A program made the position numbers and the translations under genes. The notes under the pieces are model-generated. The model searched no databases and was not told where the DNA came from. It worked only from the letters and a program-made list of their open reading frames with translations. 64,000 nt of DNA from Timema cristinae. Its lineage: Eukaryota; Arthropoda; Insecta; Phasmatodea; Timematidae. Location: positions 58,954,277 to 59,018,276 of the forward strand of contig JBCFYV010009882.1 of NCBI GenBank assembly GCA_039000515.1. Reading direction: 5' to 3'. Below, one piece after another: positions 23,507-36,599 of this stretch. Each line of letters starts with the position of its first letter. Position 1 is the stretch's first letter.

Positions 23507-25696
23507 GTAAGATAATGAAAGATACCTTTGGAAATTGCAAATTTCAAATTATTTTCCTATCTCAGAAAAAAAGACTTAATCTATATTTATAAGGTTGTTT
23601 TGCTGAAATTATAATCTTTTATCAATAGATGGATTTCAAACCAACTCAATGATTAGAAAGCAGGCCTCCTTGCTCCAGACATATATGTTTTATAAAGTTT
23701 AGGTCCAAATGTCCAATTATTGCAAATATATTCACAAATATATTCACAGCAATAGATACCCAAACATTAAAATAATATGTTGTTATTATTATGGTTATTA
23801 TTTTGTTATTGGTAATCTGGATCCTATTCACATAGTGTAAAACAAGTACGGTACCATTGTTTTAAAGTATACAAGAACACAATAATAGAATTAATAAGGT
23901 GAATGTTAAGGCTACCAATATGTTCCTGATTAAAGGCTGAGAAATAAATCACTGTGCATAATCACTCCTTATTGCAACATTTTAGGACCCAAACTTGTCC
24001 TATAAGTTCAAAAAGAGTGCAAAACCCAAAGGCAACAGCAAAAAAATAACAAAAATAATTTAGTGACACTTATCCTTTGTATTCTTTGTAATTGTTTTTT
24101 CTTTAACATGGAGAGGGGAGAGACTGGCGAAATTCTAGAGTAAACATAATAGTATATAAAGTTTATCTGTACTAGTTTCTCCTAATATTGTATTTTAAAA
24201 TGTCGATTGAAAGTGAATAGGAGAAGGGAAATAATTATATTCCCGGTTATCACCCAATGTGTACAAAATCTTAAACTACTCCAGCTCCACCTCCAGCCTC
24301 AACCTTGAGAGGATATTTAAAGGATATTTGTAGTGTTAATAATTACATTAATTACTATTCACTATCAATAGCCTTCTAAGTTTTTTTAATTGGTAATAGT
24401 TATCATTAAATTCTTTGTAAAATATTGGTTGAGACATTTAAGAGATTTATAGTGTATATATATATATATAAAAAAATTTGCTCAGAATTAGATCTTGAAA
24501 CTATTTGCATATAAGTCATCATCTTTGTGCACCACTCAAATGTGTAAAATGTTCTTATTTGCTAATTTATATTAGGTTTGTTTTCTGAAATTGGCTGAAC
24601 ACAAGAGTCAAAAATCTAAATAGTAGGTTTCTCTGGGGGACACTTGTGTGGTTTCTAAATTTTGTTGAAATTATTTATTTAGCTTAAAGTTGTTATGTTT
24701 TCATATTTGAATTAGTAATATCCAGTTTGTATAAAGAAAAATTATAACTGTAAAAGTTAAAGTACTTTAAATTTACTTGGAATTTATTGTAAGTATTGTA
24801 AGACAAGGTGTTTAAAAAAATTATAACTGCTGTTCAAAATATATAATGATAGATTGGTTTCTAAATTTTGCCAGTTCTAGTGTTATCTTTCTTATCTCAG
24901 TTTTTTGTTCCAAATTTCAATTAATCATAAAAATCCCTCTAATGCCATTTGATTAATATTGTTTTCATATTTATGTAACAATCGAAATGGTTCATCTAAT
25001 GTATATATATATATATGTATATATATTTAAACATTTTAATACATCTTATTAAATAATAAAAACAATGATTTGCATAATATTAGTAAAATTCATTAAATAC
25101 TAATTACCTTACTATAAAATAAGATAAAACGACAGAAAACAAACAGATTTTAATGAAAGGTAACAAACTAAACGTAACTGAATACACTATGACCTATTTT
25201 AAAAATTAAATTATAGGGAACTCAAACAAGATAATGTTGCTACCCTTCATGAAAGGAATCTGGCTTACCTTGTTTCAATATGGTGCAGCTTATAGGTTAC
25301 ACTAATTTTACCCTGAAAGGAATCATCCTTACCATGTTCAATTTATGGTGTAGTTTATAAGGTACAATCTGTATAACCAAAAAGATGCCTGGATCAACTA
25401 CGCTTGTATATCATAGAGGTTATACCATTGCAGAATCAAGCACGGTAGGCTTGAAATACTTAAATATAAACAGACATTACATTATATTAGAAAAGTTAAT
25501 AGCCTTTCAGTGCCATTATAATATTAATGTATTTCAATAAAGTGTTGATTTCAAATAAATTTGTTAGATATAGAATAAATGTAGCATAAAACAATGACAT
25601 TATTAACAATTTAAGATTACATTAACAACTATAAAAATGATGCAAATATTTTAAGTGGAATATGTTCATTATTTTGAGAATATCACTTTGTTTTAG
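23507..25696. other. cut intron splitting CUT domain 3
   Basis: A 2.2-kb AT-rich intron without recognisable genes. About 25240-25370 holds a diverged two-copy repeat (each with cttacc, ttcaat, atggtg and ttataggt in order). A related phrase, cttggtgtagctcataag, recurs at about 30460. Confidence 0.5.
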
Positions 25697-26506
25697 ATAT
25701 TTGGAGAGGCGGTGCTTGGTTTGTCTCAAGGCTCTGTGAGTGAGTTATTGTCAAAACCAAAACCATGGCATATGCTGAGTATCAAGGGGCGAGAACCATT
25801 CATTCGTATGCAGTTGTGGCTAAGTGATGCACACAACATTGATAGACTTCAAGCCCTGAAGAATGAACGTCGAGAGGCCAATAAGCGACGACGCAGCAGT
25901 GGACAAGGCCACCATGGGGGTGGTGGAGCAGACAACAGCAGTGACACGTCTTCCAATGATACTTCAGAGTTTTACCACAGTCCGAGTCCTGGACCTGGAC
26001 CACCCTCTGCTAAAAAACAGAGAGTACTCTTTTCAGAAGAACAAAAAGAAGCTCTCAGATTGGCATTTGCACTAGATTCCTACCCTAGTGTCCAAACGAT
26101 TGAGTTTCTTGGGAATGAGCTTGCATTGTCATCTCGAACAATTACAAACTGGTTCCATAATCATAGAATGCGTCTCAAGCAACAAATTCCACATGGTATG
26201 TCTCCAGAGAATGCAGGAGTTCAACCTATAAATCGCGATTCCTCATCAAGTCAAGGTTCGTTTGATCCTGTTCAATTTAGACTTCTTCTTAATCAAAGGT
26301 TACTAGAAATTCAGAAAGAGAGAATGGGCTTAGGATCAGTGCCACTTCCTTATCCACCTTATTTCACGTCTAATAATAACTTGGCAGCTTTAATTGGACG
26401 TGGACTATTGCCTTCAGCTGACTGTGACCTGGCTGGAGCAATAAACAATGTTGTAAATGTAACCAAAGAACAATACAATGGGTTAGATCTAAGTATGGGG
26501 GGCTAA
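25697..26506 (+). CDS. ct: cut last exon: CUT3 body, homeodomain, up to an in-frame TAA
   Basis: This exon opens in phase 0 after a ttgttttag acceptor. It encodes the rest of CUT domain 3 ([33 protein letters not shown]). Next come a basic nuclear-localisation-like stretch (ERREANKRRRSS), a Ser/Asn linker and the homeodomain at about 26012-26190. Recognition helix 3 reads TITNWFHNHRMRLKQQ. It has the invariant Asn51 and the His50 that is characteristic of Cut-class homeodomains. After the homeodomain, FDPVQFRLLLNQRLLE, PYPPYF and GLDLSM match Cut family tails. The frame then meets TAA at 26504-26506, directly after a G-run. Homologous coding continues in the -1 frame (next entry), so this stop is unlikely to be the true end of the protein. 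Confidence 0.95.
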   Translation: MFGEAVLGLSQGSVSELLSKPKPWHMLSIKGREPFIRMQLWLSDAHNIDRLQALKNERREANKRRRSSGQGHHGGGGADNSSDTSSNDTSEFYHSPSPGPGPPSAKKQRVLFSEEQKEALRLAFALDSYPSVQTIEFLGNELALSSRTITNWFHNHRMRLKQQIPHGMSPENAGVQPINRDSSSSQGSFDPVQFRLLLNQRLLEIQKERMGLGSVPLPYPPYFTSNNNLAALIGRGLLPSADCDLAGAINNVVNVTKEQYNGLDLSMGG

Positions 26507-27279
26507 AACGGGAACCAGATTTTGAAGATGATGAAGATGTGGAAAGTAATATAGGCAGTGAGGATTCTAATTTATCTTCATCAAGTTTAAGGGAAAATAC
26601 AATAAAAAAAGAATCTGCATCAGTCATGCCTCCTGTATTTGGAAGTGGAGGAAGGTCCTCTAGGCGAAAGCCCGCAGCTCCACAATGGGTCAATCCAGAG
26701 TGGCAAGAGTCTTCAATTAGGGTAGATGAAATCAAAGATAAGGGAGGAGAAAAGGAAGTGATCATAAATGGTGTATGTGTTATGCAAACAGATGACTATG
26801 GAATGAAAATGGATAAAGATCAAGAAACTGTTAGAGTTGAACCAACACCTGTCTTAGACAGATATGAGGATGAAGATCAATGCAGTGAAGCATTGTCAGA
26901 TGTTGAAAACAGACACACTAATGTAGATTCTGGAGAAAGAATGCAGCTAAGCAGAGCTTCAGAGGAAACAGAGGTTGAGGAAGAACATAGAAGTGCGAAA
27001 TCGGAACCCATTTCACCTATTGAAGTGCAAACAGAGCTGGAGGAAAACGAGAACGAAAATTATGTTGAAGGGGAAGTTGAAACTGCTGTTGATGAAAGAC
27101 ACTCTAAGCTTACCAAACATCAGGAAGACCCAAGAGGCTCTTCGGATGAAGAAAGGAGAGATGAAAAGAATGAATGGGATATTTCTTTAGACAAAAGAGA
27201 AAATAAAGGAGGTGATATATTAGAAAAACTACCAAAAAGGATCAAATCTGAAGAGCAGGATGATGGGTGGGAATATTGA
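26503..27279 (+). CDS. ct: cut C-terminal coding sequence in the -1 frame
   Basis: Reading from CTA at 26503, one base back from the preceding frame, gives LKREPDFEDDEDVESN and runs open to TGA at 27277-27279. Drosophila Cut has LKRERSDD at the equivalent place. Further Cut-family landmarks follow in order: SSRRKPAAPQWVNP, INGVCVMQ, a long acidic Glu/Asp-rich stretch, a KSEP segment and the terminal DDGWEY (Drosophila ends GWNY). The family C-terminus acts in repression. The coding sequence is intact apart from the junction at the six-G run 26497-26502. The simplest reading is one G missing from the assembly or a recent indel. Ribosomal -1 slippage is an alternative. Confidence 0.93.
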   Translation, partial: LKREPDFEDDEDVESNIGSEDSNLSSSSLRENTIKKESASVMPPVFGSGGRSSRRKPAAPQWVNPEWQESSIRVDEIKDKGGEKEVIINGVCVMQTDDYGMKMDKDQETVRVEPTPVLDRYEDEDQCSEALSDVENRHTNVDSGERMQLSRASEETEVEEEHRSAKSEPISPIEVQTELEENENENYVEGEVETAVDERHSKLTKHQEDPRGSSDEERRDEKNEWDISLDKRENKGGDILEKLPKRIKSEEQDDGWEY

Positions 27280-27487
27280 AAGGAAATTAATGTTATCTAC
27301 ATTTTTACTTATTTAAAAATACTTATGGCTGTTTTTTATGAATCTCATAAAATTAAAATAGGTTTCAAAAGAGGGAAAAATACCTTTAAATTTTAGAAAG
27401 TTTTCCTTGAAAGAAAAGTGCTACCAAGAATTTTATAATAAGACTAAATTGTATGAACTGTTTCAATATATTTTAGAAACAGTTAAG

Positions 27488-27493
27488 AATAAA
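27488..27493 (+). terminator. first candidate poly(A) signal after cut
   Basis: An AATAAA hexamer lies about 210 bases after the cut stop codon. Further hexamers follow at 28118-28123 and 28125-28130. The region is very AT-rich, so chance matches are expected, and cut transcripts in other insects can have long 3' UTRs. The real cleavage site cannot be decided from sequence alone. Confidence 0.3.
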
Positions 27494-28305
27494 AGACAAA
27501 CCTGAAAAAATTTAAAACATACCTTCTAGGTGATGATTAATTAATTTTAAAATTACTATTATTATTTTCTATATATTAAAGTGAGTCTTATGGATATGCT
27601 TAGATTCATATTGGTTGATTGAAAGACTGTTAATTCATAATTAATTATTACTTCTAGCCAAATATAATTATTACATGGCAATTTGCAAAGCAAATGTTAA
27701 ATGTGATAAAGAGCTTACAAGTATTAGTGAAAATTAAAGATATTATCAAAATAATTTGCTTGTATAAATGCCATTTTCATTAGTGTGAGTTTAACTTGAA
27801 GATTGAAGACCTATGATATGTGTACATGAGTCTATAAAATCACACTGTCTCCAATATTTAAGTATTATAAGATTCTAATGGTAAGTTAAGGGTTTTGAAC
27901 ACATCTTCAATTTGTGATGAACGTTGTTAAATTAATTAATTACATAATTTCCACTTTGTAAATGTATGTGTATATGTACATACATTGATAACTATTGAGT
28001 TGACAAACGATATCATGTAAATAGAAAAATATCATGTAAATACAAAACCAAGTGATTCCATACATTATTTAACATTTTGGAGCACATGTTTTATTACTTG
28101 TGATTAAAATTGGTTATAATAAACAATAAATTTTAATATTGTATCTAACATTCATTAGTGCACATGGTTATATTTCTTGGTTTAGTTATAAAATTTTGCA
28201 AATGAATTTAAAGAATGTATTTGTTTCTAGTTGTTTTAAAATTTATTTTCTCCAAATTTTAATATGTTTACATTCTTAGTCATAATTATATATTAATTAT
28301 TGTTG

Positions 28306-28308
<3 letters not shown>

Positions 28309-28402
<94 letters not shown>
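28309..28402. repeat. (CA)n-(TA)n compound microsatellite
   Basis: A (CA)n tract to 28353 runs directly into a (TA)n tract to 28402, followed by decayed TA-rich palindromes. Confidence 0.97.
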
Positions 28403-28403
<1 letters not shown>

Positions 28404-31400
28404 TATAATGATAATATATATATTATATTTATAATATGTAATATACATTATGTTTATAATATATAATATAAATTATATTTATAATGTATATAATTTAAAA
28501 TGAACAATCAATAATTGACAAACTGTATCAATACTTTTTTATTATTACCAAACTGCTAAACAAAATTTGTCTTAAATAAACAGAAATGCTATCTTCACCT
28601 TTGAAAGTTTTTTTAACACAAGCATAGGTGTCGCAAATAAAAGTAAATTTTAACTTATCTATCTGCTAGTCTTTTACAAGAACTCATTCTAGTCGATACT
28701 ACCAGTGTATCATGGATATGGAAAGGCAAAACATGTTTTCCTTTGTATGAGGGTATAGGCGTTTCTTTAATGTAATTATTTTATCAAAAAAGTGGAAAAG
28801 GAGAAATTGTTTAATTAATTTTCTAAAAAATGTCATTTGACAACCAGTGAATTGACATGAAAATGCAATACATAAAATAAAGCTTCTTTGATAAATCCTT
28901 AAATGTAGCTTTAATTAATTCAGAATTTGCAATATTAAATGACTAAAAATACTTTCAAAGTAAACTATTATTAATTATAAATGAGACATAAGTATGATTG
29001 CTATATTCAAGGTATAAATTTTTTGAGTTCTCCTTTAGCAAGATTCAGATATTAGAGTACAAATTAATAATTAGCTATTGTTTAGTTATGTCCCTGCGCT
29101 AGTTCATTACTCAAATCCAATTCTAATTTGTTAATGATCGAGTTTATTTGAAAATAAAGATAAAAAACCTATTTAGAAACTTTTTAAAAGACTAGTTTTT
29201 GAGTTACATATGTTGATACATATTTACCCATCAACTATAGCGTTGCCTTTGCATATCCCAAAATTAAACAAAATCGATTTTGTATTGAAGTAGAATACAG
29301 AAATGAATAAGGTCACCAGGAACAAGAAGATATAATTTTACTTTCTTGAATCAATATTAGCCTACAATGTAAGCATATTTTATGATAGTGAATAATTAAA
29401 CTATCATTAAGAAATGTTTGTTGTAACTGAAAAGAAAAACAACTCTTTCTATATTATTTTACTTTAAAAATTCCAAAATGTTTTAATATACTTGTTTCCT
29501 GGGTCCATATTTTTAAACACTTCAAAGCAGGGCTGCAAAAATAATTTAGCATATACATCTTTTACAAGTATTTTTAAGAACATCATTATATGTATATCAA
29601 TTTAAAGAGATGTATCAAGATGATAACATAAATCTTTTGCACTTTATGATGGCCATAATGTTATTAAATTATTATTAATACTCAATTATTACTAAAACTA
29701 AAAAAACAAATAAATTATCTTGCATTTCCTTCTATTAATTTAAACACTGGCCATAGCTATTTAAAAAAAATAGAAAATTAAATTGAAATTATTGGTGTAT
29801 AACCTACTTATATTGTGTTTCAGATTTAAAAGTATTAACGCAGTGTGCTGTTTTGAAACAAACAAATATATATTTTTTGGCACTGCAAAGTGGAATATAA
29901 AGCAAAAATGTCTATGAAACATCAATATGTACCTATTTCACAGATTAAATATTGAATCGCTTTTTTATTTTTTATTTACAGAATGGTAAAATGAATACAT
30001 TTTGTTAGATTGGTGACAGCTTTCCAAAAGTCTTAAAAGGTCGAATATTTTGACAAGTGCAATATTTAACTATAATTTTTTGCTGAATATTTAATGTATG
30101 AACAATATCTAAATTGAAAAAATTGTTATCATGGAAGTATTACTACTACCTTAACAAAGATTACAACAGCAGTTTAAGTGGCGTGGCATAAGCCAGAGTA
30201 GTCAAGTTTTAGCTCAAACATCGACCATGAAACCTACAACATGAGGATAGCCAAAGTTATTAGAAATAAACCAAAATTTTTTTTAGTTGATAAATTGACA
30301 GGCAAGTTAGAATACTATACATTTTATTTGATAAACATTTGACATAATTTAACATAATATATATTATAACAAATCTATTTTAACCCCTGCCTTTTACAAA
30401 GTAAATAGTCTATTTAAAATAGCCCTAAAAGGTAGCAAGCTCAAATTGCAAGCTTCCATCTTGGTGTAGCTCATAAGATATATATGTTGTTTTTTATTAT
30501 CACTGCATATTACTAACAGTTAAGGTTGTACGCATCTCGTAGAAAGGGGTTATTGCATAATCTATCAAGATAAGGCTTCTAACTTGATTGGTTGCACAAT
30601 GACCCTATCTTATAAGCAATAAAATGGTGGAAATATGCAGTGTGAGCTTGTTACAATCTAAGGATAAAGAGAGAGTTCTTGTGTTGAGTAAAGAAGTGAA
30701 TCCAGGCATGAATTATATGCAGTCATAAAATTATTAGCTAGGGAAAGTTTTTGAATAATTTTTTTCACGAAATCCTGCAGAACATAATCTTATTTTGAGG
30801 GAACTGTACAACTTGATTGCTGTTTAAATGTAATTCTTGATTATGTATGGATTAATAAAAATAATTACAAAATTAGTGAGAATTTTTTTTTTCATATGTT
30901 TACAAATATTTCTTGGAACTCCATAGAGTATAAAAATAGTATGGAATGTTAAGAATAATATTAAATGAACTGTGGATTAAACAATATTAGATAAACAATC
31001 ACTTTACATGATACACAGGATCTTGGGGTTCTAATGTCATCTGTTGGAGAATATGTTGAAACAAATTATTCAAATTTCAAACATGAGGGATTTGTGTGTG
31101 TGTGTGTGTGTGTTTGTTAGTATAGATTTGAATATTAACACCTTTATAAGAAACATTAAAAACAATTATTTATAGGATGTTAAACTGTTATTACAAATAC
31201 CTAGCCATTAAAATTTCATTTAATATTTTCATCTCAACATAAATAATTTGTTTCAAATTACAGATGATATTTGAATACTCCTGTTTAACAACCCTATTAT
31301 TTTATTATATTAAGTAATGATATATAATTATTGTGTCCATGTTATTGGAGTTTTTTATGTGCTGTTTACTGTTATGTTTTGTTTGTTTTTTACCTTAGTA

Positions 31401-34400
31401 TTGATATGTAAATATTTAGACATTATTTCTTTGAAAACTTTTCCAGACATGTATTAAAATATTATGTTTTGTTTGTCTATTGTAACTTAATATGTAAATT
31501 TTTTACTTTAAATTTAAAAATACCATACTTTAAAAAGTTACTCAATATCCCCATGAATCATAAATTAAATGAAGTTTTATCTTCCATTCCTCTAAACATA
31601 CATGTGATCACAAACAATAGCACTTGAAGAGTATATGTGCCCCTATTGACTAGTATTGGACATAAAAAGCTTGGTTGAGTGAACGAGTCCTTCAAGCTGA
31701 AGATCAACAAAAGAATTTTAACAGTTGAGAATTTTTTCAAAAACAATGAAAAATAGTGCATTTGTGGTCGATTAGTGAGTGTCAAAGAAGAACAATAATC
31801 ACAAGGTCGGAACACAAAAAAGGTGTATTATTGAGAAAATTGTTCAGTAGTTGAATAAGAAGAACAGAACTGTTGAATATTTAAAGACACTCATAATGAT
31901 TTACTTTGATGTTTCCAAAGTAATCGTAAATAAATAAATATACATATTTATTTATGTAAAAAAAAGTGTAGTTAGCACATTAAAAAGTGCCCAAATCATT
32001 GCAGAAATATAAATCTTTTTTTTTTTCCATTTCGCATTCAAAATATTGCTTAATAACAAATTGTACATATTTATATTCATATCATTGTGACCTTTTAAGA
32101 TTTCTAACATTAAATTTATCTGTATTTAATCAAGGATGTGGTTATTTCATCAAACCATTTCATTGTGGTTTACAACCTTAAAATTATCCTGTTTATGTAT
32201 GAGAAAGAGAATAAATGAAATTTAATCAAATTTAAACTCCAGATTTTCAACAATATGTACATATATTTTCATAAATACTATCTTCTATTAAAACTACTCT
32301 GAGAATAAAAACTCAAGATAAACGGTTCTTTGGTGTAATGCAATTTGTAGACGTTCACAATTTCATCTGCCTTACTTTAAATAATTGTAGGAAACATCTC
32401 CTGTATTAATTAAAAAGCCTCCACTTGTGTTAATTGCATAAAAAAGACAATGGTTAACTAAGTAAAGCGTACAACCAACAAACAAGTTAAATGAATACAG
32501 AAATAGAAGAAATGCTTATAATTCGATTAATAAAGATGGTGAATGTTATATGTGTTTTAAGATGAATTGAAAAAGGGAAAGAAAAAATGTATTTTTCATT
32601 TTCCAGAAGTAAACATAATACCAATATAATAGAAGATAATTTTGTTTGCTAATTTTTTATCCACGTTCATAATACACTACTCTTTATAGCAGTTAGTAAA
32701 AGGTACAACTATTTAATTTATAGTCAAATTAAAAACACCCTTTAATTTGTAGTGTTTTTTGAAAACATAATTAATTTAAACATTCATGATTATTATTTCT
32801 ACCGCTTATTTTTTTAACTTCATACTACCTTTAGGAATACAACCTAAGGAAATATGTTCTATATAATTTATACTGATACTACTGTTCAGAAACATATCAC
32901 ACATAACCTAGAGAGAAATATATCATTATGAACTATTATAAAAGTTAAACTCTTTAAATTCATTAGCATCATCAAATTAAATCTTCAGTATAAGTGTTTG
33001 GGTTTTTAACTTCCGTAAACAGGTTTATCGTCGAATGAAGTGAAAAAGAATGCTTTTGTAAATCTTATCCAAATTTTAATGACAGTTAAAGTATATATAA
33101 TTATGCACATACTAGTAAAATAATATTGGAAAGTATTTTTTGCTGCTTAATAGTTTATGGTATAATAGAACAAACAAAAAATGTATTTATTTAATGATAC
33201 TAAGATTATATTTCTAATAAAGAAGGAAAGTTAATAGTTAAATAAATAACAAACGGCACAACATGATTTTCATTTTTTTTTTTTAATTACTATGCAAGAT
33301 AAGTATATAATAAATGACTAAATTTGGTTCTAAGAAGATTTAAGAAAAACTAAAAATGATGAAATGAAAATGATCTCTTTTGGTTTTGAGGGGTCTAGAA
33401 CATAAAATAAATTTGCAGTGCATAACATTTGTTTTATTAAAATTTTAGAGATATGATTTACTAACATAATCTGCAATATTTGTTTCAATGGCTGTGATAG
33501 TAAGGTGCAAATATATCTGAATGATAAACATTGATTTAAGCCCAAAATGTTGAACAATTCATAAATAAACAATCTATCAACTATTCATAGTGTAGTCTTA
33601 AATACGTTTTTCACATATTTATAAAACCAATTATAAATCATGCACCATGGAATGGTCAAGAAAATTTTATAGCTCAAAATATATTTATTGAAAAAACAAA
33701 CATTTTATTTCAAAATAATATACCTGAAATAGAAAGTTGACGTTAATGAATATATAAATGTATACATGATTTGTTAAGAAATAAACACACTTAGTAGAAA
33801 ATATTCGGGAAAAATTATCATTTTTTAATTTTTTATTGAAATGACTCTCTTTGTTGCATTTTAATTAAATAAACCATAACAGTGATATAATATATATATA
33901 TACACGACTGCAACCTTAGCCATGTTCAGTTTTATGGCCATTTGATGGAAACAATATATAATTTTAACACATAGAATTGAAAAAATTTTCATGAAATAAA
34001 TTTGTATTGTCTTGAAACAATTTTATTTAATATATATTAAAATACCAACTGTAAACTGAATATTAGACAGAATATTTCCTGGTATAAAAGCAATGTTAAT
34101 AACCACCAAATTGAATTATTGAAACAATTTTTAAACCTCTTTTAGTACACACAAACCTAATAAGTATTTCTAGCATAATCTGAATATAAACCAAATATAA
34201 TTCAATCCTTGAAAATATTGGTCTATTAGAGGAAAATAAAATAAACTTCAAAAAGAAATCAAACAGTGCTCATTGAACATTATAAAGAAAATGTACAAGG
34301 TTGATCTTTTAGAAAAAAAATATTCATTTCAGTTATCAAAATCTGAGCCTACCCATGTGCCACTTACCATTCCAGTGAGTTAATATAGTGTTATTAAAAT

Positions 34401-35395
34401 AGTATATAAGACTGATTGACTTATTGTTAAAATACTGTACATTTTGTATCTATAATTGTTACTCCACTTTCATCTTGTATATTTTCCATGTAAAATACTA
34501 AGTTTAATGTACCTGCCATCAGGAATTTGTCGTATCAAGTAAAAATCTTAATTCTAAATTCGAATTAAGCCTACTTTCTTTGTTCACTTTCCAATGAAAC
34601 TCAAGGAATACAATTTTTTAATATGATTGTGATGAAAGGAAAACTTAGATTTTCTTCACTTTTCCTTCCAGGACAGTTTGACATTAGGCTATAATGTATT
34701 TTGGAAATGATCTGTAGTGTTTAACAGTTAAACCTTTGTTTCAATATTCGGTGAAACCTGTATGATACTTGGATTTAACAAGGGTTTCCAATGCACTTGA
34801 ATAGTTTTTTTTGTTATGAACATTAAAACATTGCACAAGTTTTATATTAAATGTTGTCAATTTATCTTTTAACATATAAAGACACCTCATAAATAGTAAA
34901 TTAATTCGTTATCACTCATTTCTAGTGTGTGACAATATAGAATAAACAAAACTACCCCACAAAATATCATTAGTCAATTAGATCTTACCTTAATAAACTA
35001 TACTGTTAAATAAGGTATTATATGAAATTAATTTAATATGTGCTGTGGGACAATTTTTATAGTTATGAATAGTCATATAGCTAGAAATAACTAACATTGA
35101 TAGAATTACTTTTATGACCTTTAGTAGCTGCATGCAAAAATCTTTGTTTTAATTTTCCCTTTTCTTCACAAAGCCAAGAGACACACATTTACATAACTCA
35201 AGTAAGAGTGAGAAATGAAAAAAAAAAATCTCGTTAATACAACTTCTGCTTTGAAATAAAACTTTAGCCCCCTCAATGTAATTCTGTGAAAATGAGAAAT
35301 TAGAAGCACTTAAAAAAAAATTGAGGTATTTTTAACTATCACAAATTCCCTGCTTTAGTTAAATTTATGGAACCTTATTATAATAGCCTTACTTG

Positions 35396-36430
35396 CAGAT
35401 ATAATAATAATAATATTAATAAGAATAATAATAATAATAGTGATAATTTCCTATTTCAATTTCAATTTCCTTTATTATAGTACTGGCCAACAGTCGTAAG
35501 ACCTATAAAAGGCCTTCACTGAAAAGTACACAAGTAACTTACAAATATATATAATTACACGAGAAAATAAGATAAACAATAATAGCTAAATAATTATATA
35601 TACTGATGAATAGTTATGAAAAAAAAATCATAATTAATAATGAGAAGAATAAAACATAGCAATAATAACAAATAACTAAAGAGTATTTGAAAGCATTAAC
35701 AAAATGCAAAAAAAAATCATAATATTGTAAATTTAAACATTATAGGCAGAACCTCTACATGATAAATTATTGATATGGTAGTTCCTTAAATAACTCTCTG
35801 AGAGCATTTCTTTTATGATAGAAGTCGAATTTGACAAATCTAAAATTGGTGCTATGGATACAATGACCTATAGGGCTTTTTCAGCTTATAAGAGCTATTG
35901 AGAAAAAATAATTTTGGATTATGAAAAGCCCGAGAACAAATATGAACGCCTACATGATCAAGAGCAAATTTGCAAAAAATGTTGCTATTAAAAATATTAA
36001 AAACAAAAAGGGCATCACAATAAGGTCCACGAAAGAAGAGAGTTCGGAGCGCCAAGAGGTTTCAAATTCTGTTATAATCATAATAGCTCCGGTTAGCAAA
36101 GAATTTATCATAGCATGCAGCGACAAATTTTCTTTGAACATTTTCAAACCTAAGAGAGTAAGTTAAGGTAAAGTAATTCCAAGCAACAGTAACATATTCT
36201 AACTTAGATCTAACCAGAGTGTAGTACAGACATAAAAAAAGTCAACTTTCTTAAAAGATGAAGTAGTAAATTTAATAATTCTAAGTAATTTCAATGATTG
36301 GGAAATTACATGGTCAATATGATAGTGGAAATAAAGTTTGTTATCCAGAAGAACACCAAGATCATTAATATAAAGGGTGCAAATTATGTTTTCATTGCCC
36401 AATTTATAAGTATAAAAGAGACAATTAGTT
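35396..36430 (-). pseudogene. CR1/Jockey-like LINE 3' end with (ATT)n tail
   Basis: Read on the minus strand from about 36400, the peptide INDLGVLLDNKLYFHYHI followed by SLKLLRIIKF matches the post-catalytic segment of CR1/Jockey-type reverse transcriptases (usual form VKDLGVLFDSKL). A leucine-rich C-terminus follows in shifted frames near 36055-35852. The element ends in (ATT)n near 35400-35440, as is common for LINE tails. The 5' side is truncated and butts against the long (AAT/GAT)n tract at 36432-36528. Confidence 0.7.
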
Positions 36431-36431
36431 T

Positions 36432-36447
36432 GATGATGATGATGATG

Positions 36448-36528
<81 letters not shown>
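36432..36528. repeat. (GAT)n(AAT)n microsatellite
   Basis: Trinucleotide tract at the 5' truncation point of the LINE fragment. It gives spurious poly-Tyr, poly-His and poly-Ile ORFs. Confidence 0.95.
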
Positions 36529-36599
36529 GAAGACTAATAATGTTGTATAAATATTGTAATGAAAAAATCTATATTTGTATGTACATAAAACAAACACTT

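Larger units (their letters stand above)
27280..35395. other. 3' flank of cut, no gene seen
   Basis: Extremely AT-rich. The first part is presumably cut 3' UTR. I recognised no coding motif, structured RNA or named transposon apart from the microsatellite at 28309-28402 and a short (GT)n near 31090-31112. Predicted ORFs in this stretch are short, low-complexity and without family motifs. Confidence 0.55.

Noticed and set aside
26493..26520. A mini-intron (GTATGG...CCAG) that would restore the cut frame
   Set aside because: It would be only about 26 bases, far below functional intron size.
27280..35395. A second host gene downstream of cut
   Set aside because: All ORFs are short, low-complexity and lack family motifs or splice-linked neighbours.
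36199..36597. 132-residue ORF with a long tyrosine run
   Set aside because: It is the (ATT)n tract fused by chance to a LINE fragment. Only the LINE part is meaningful.
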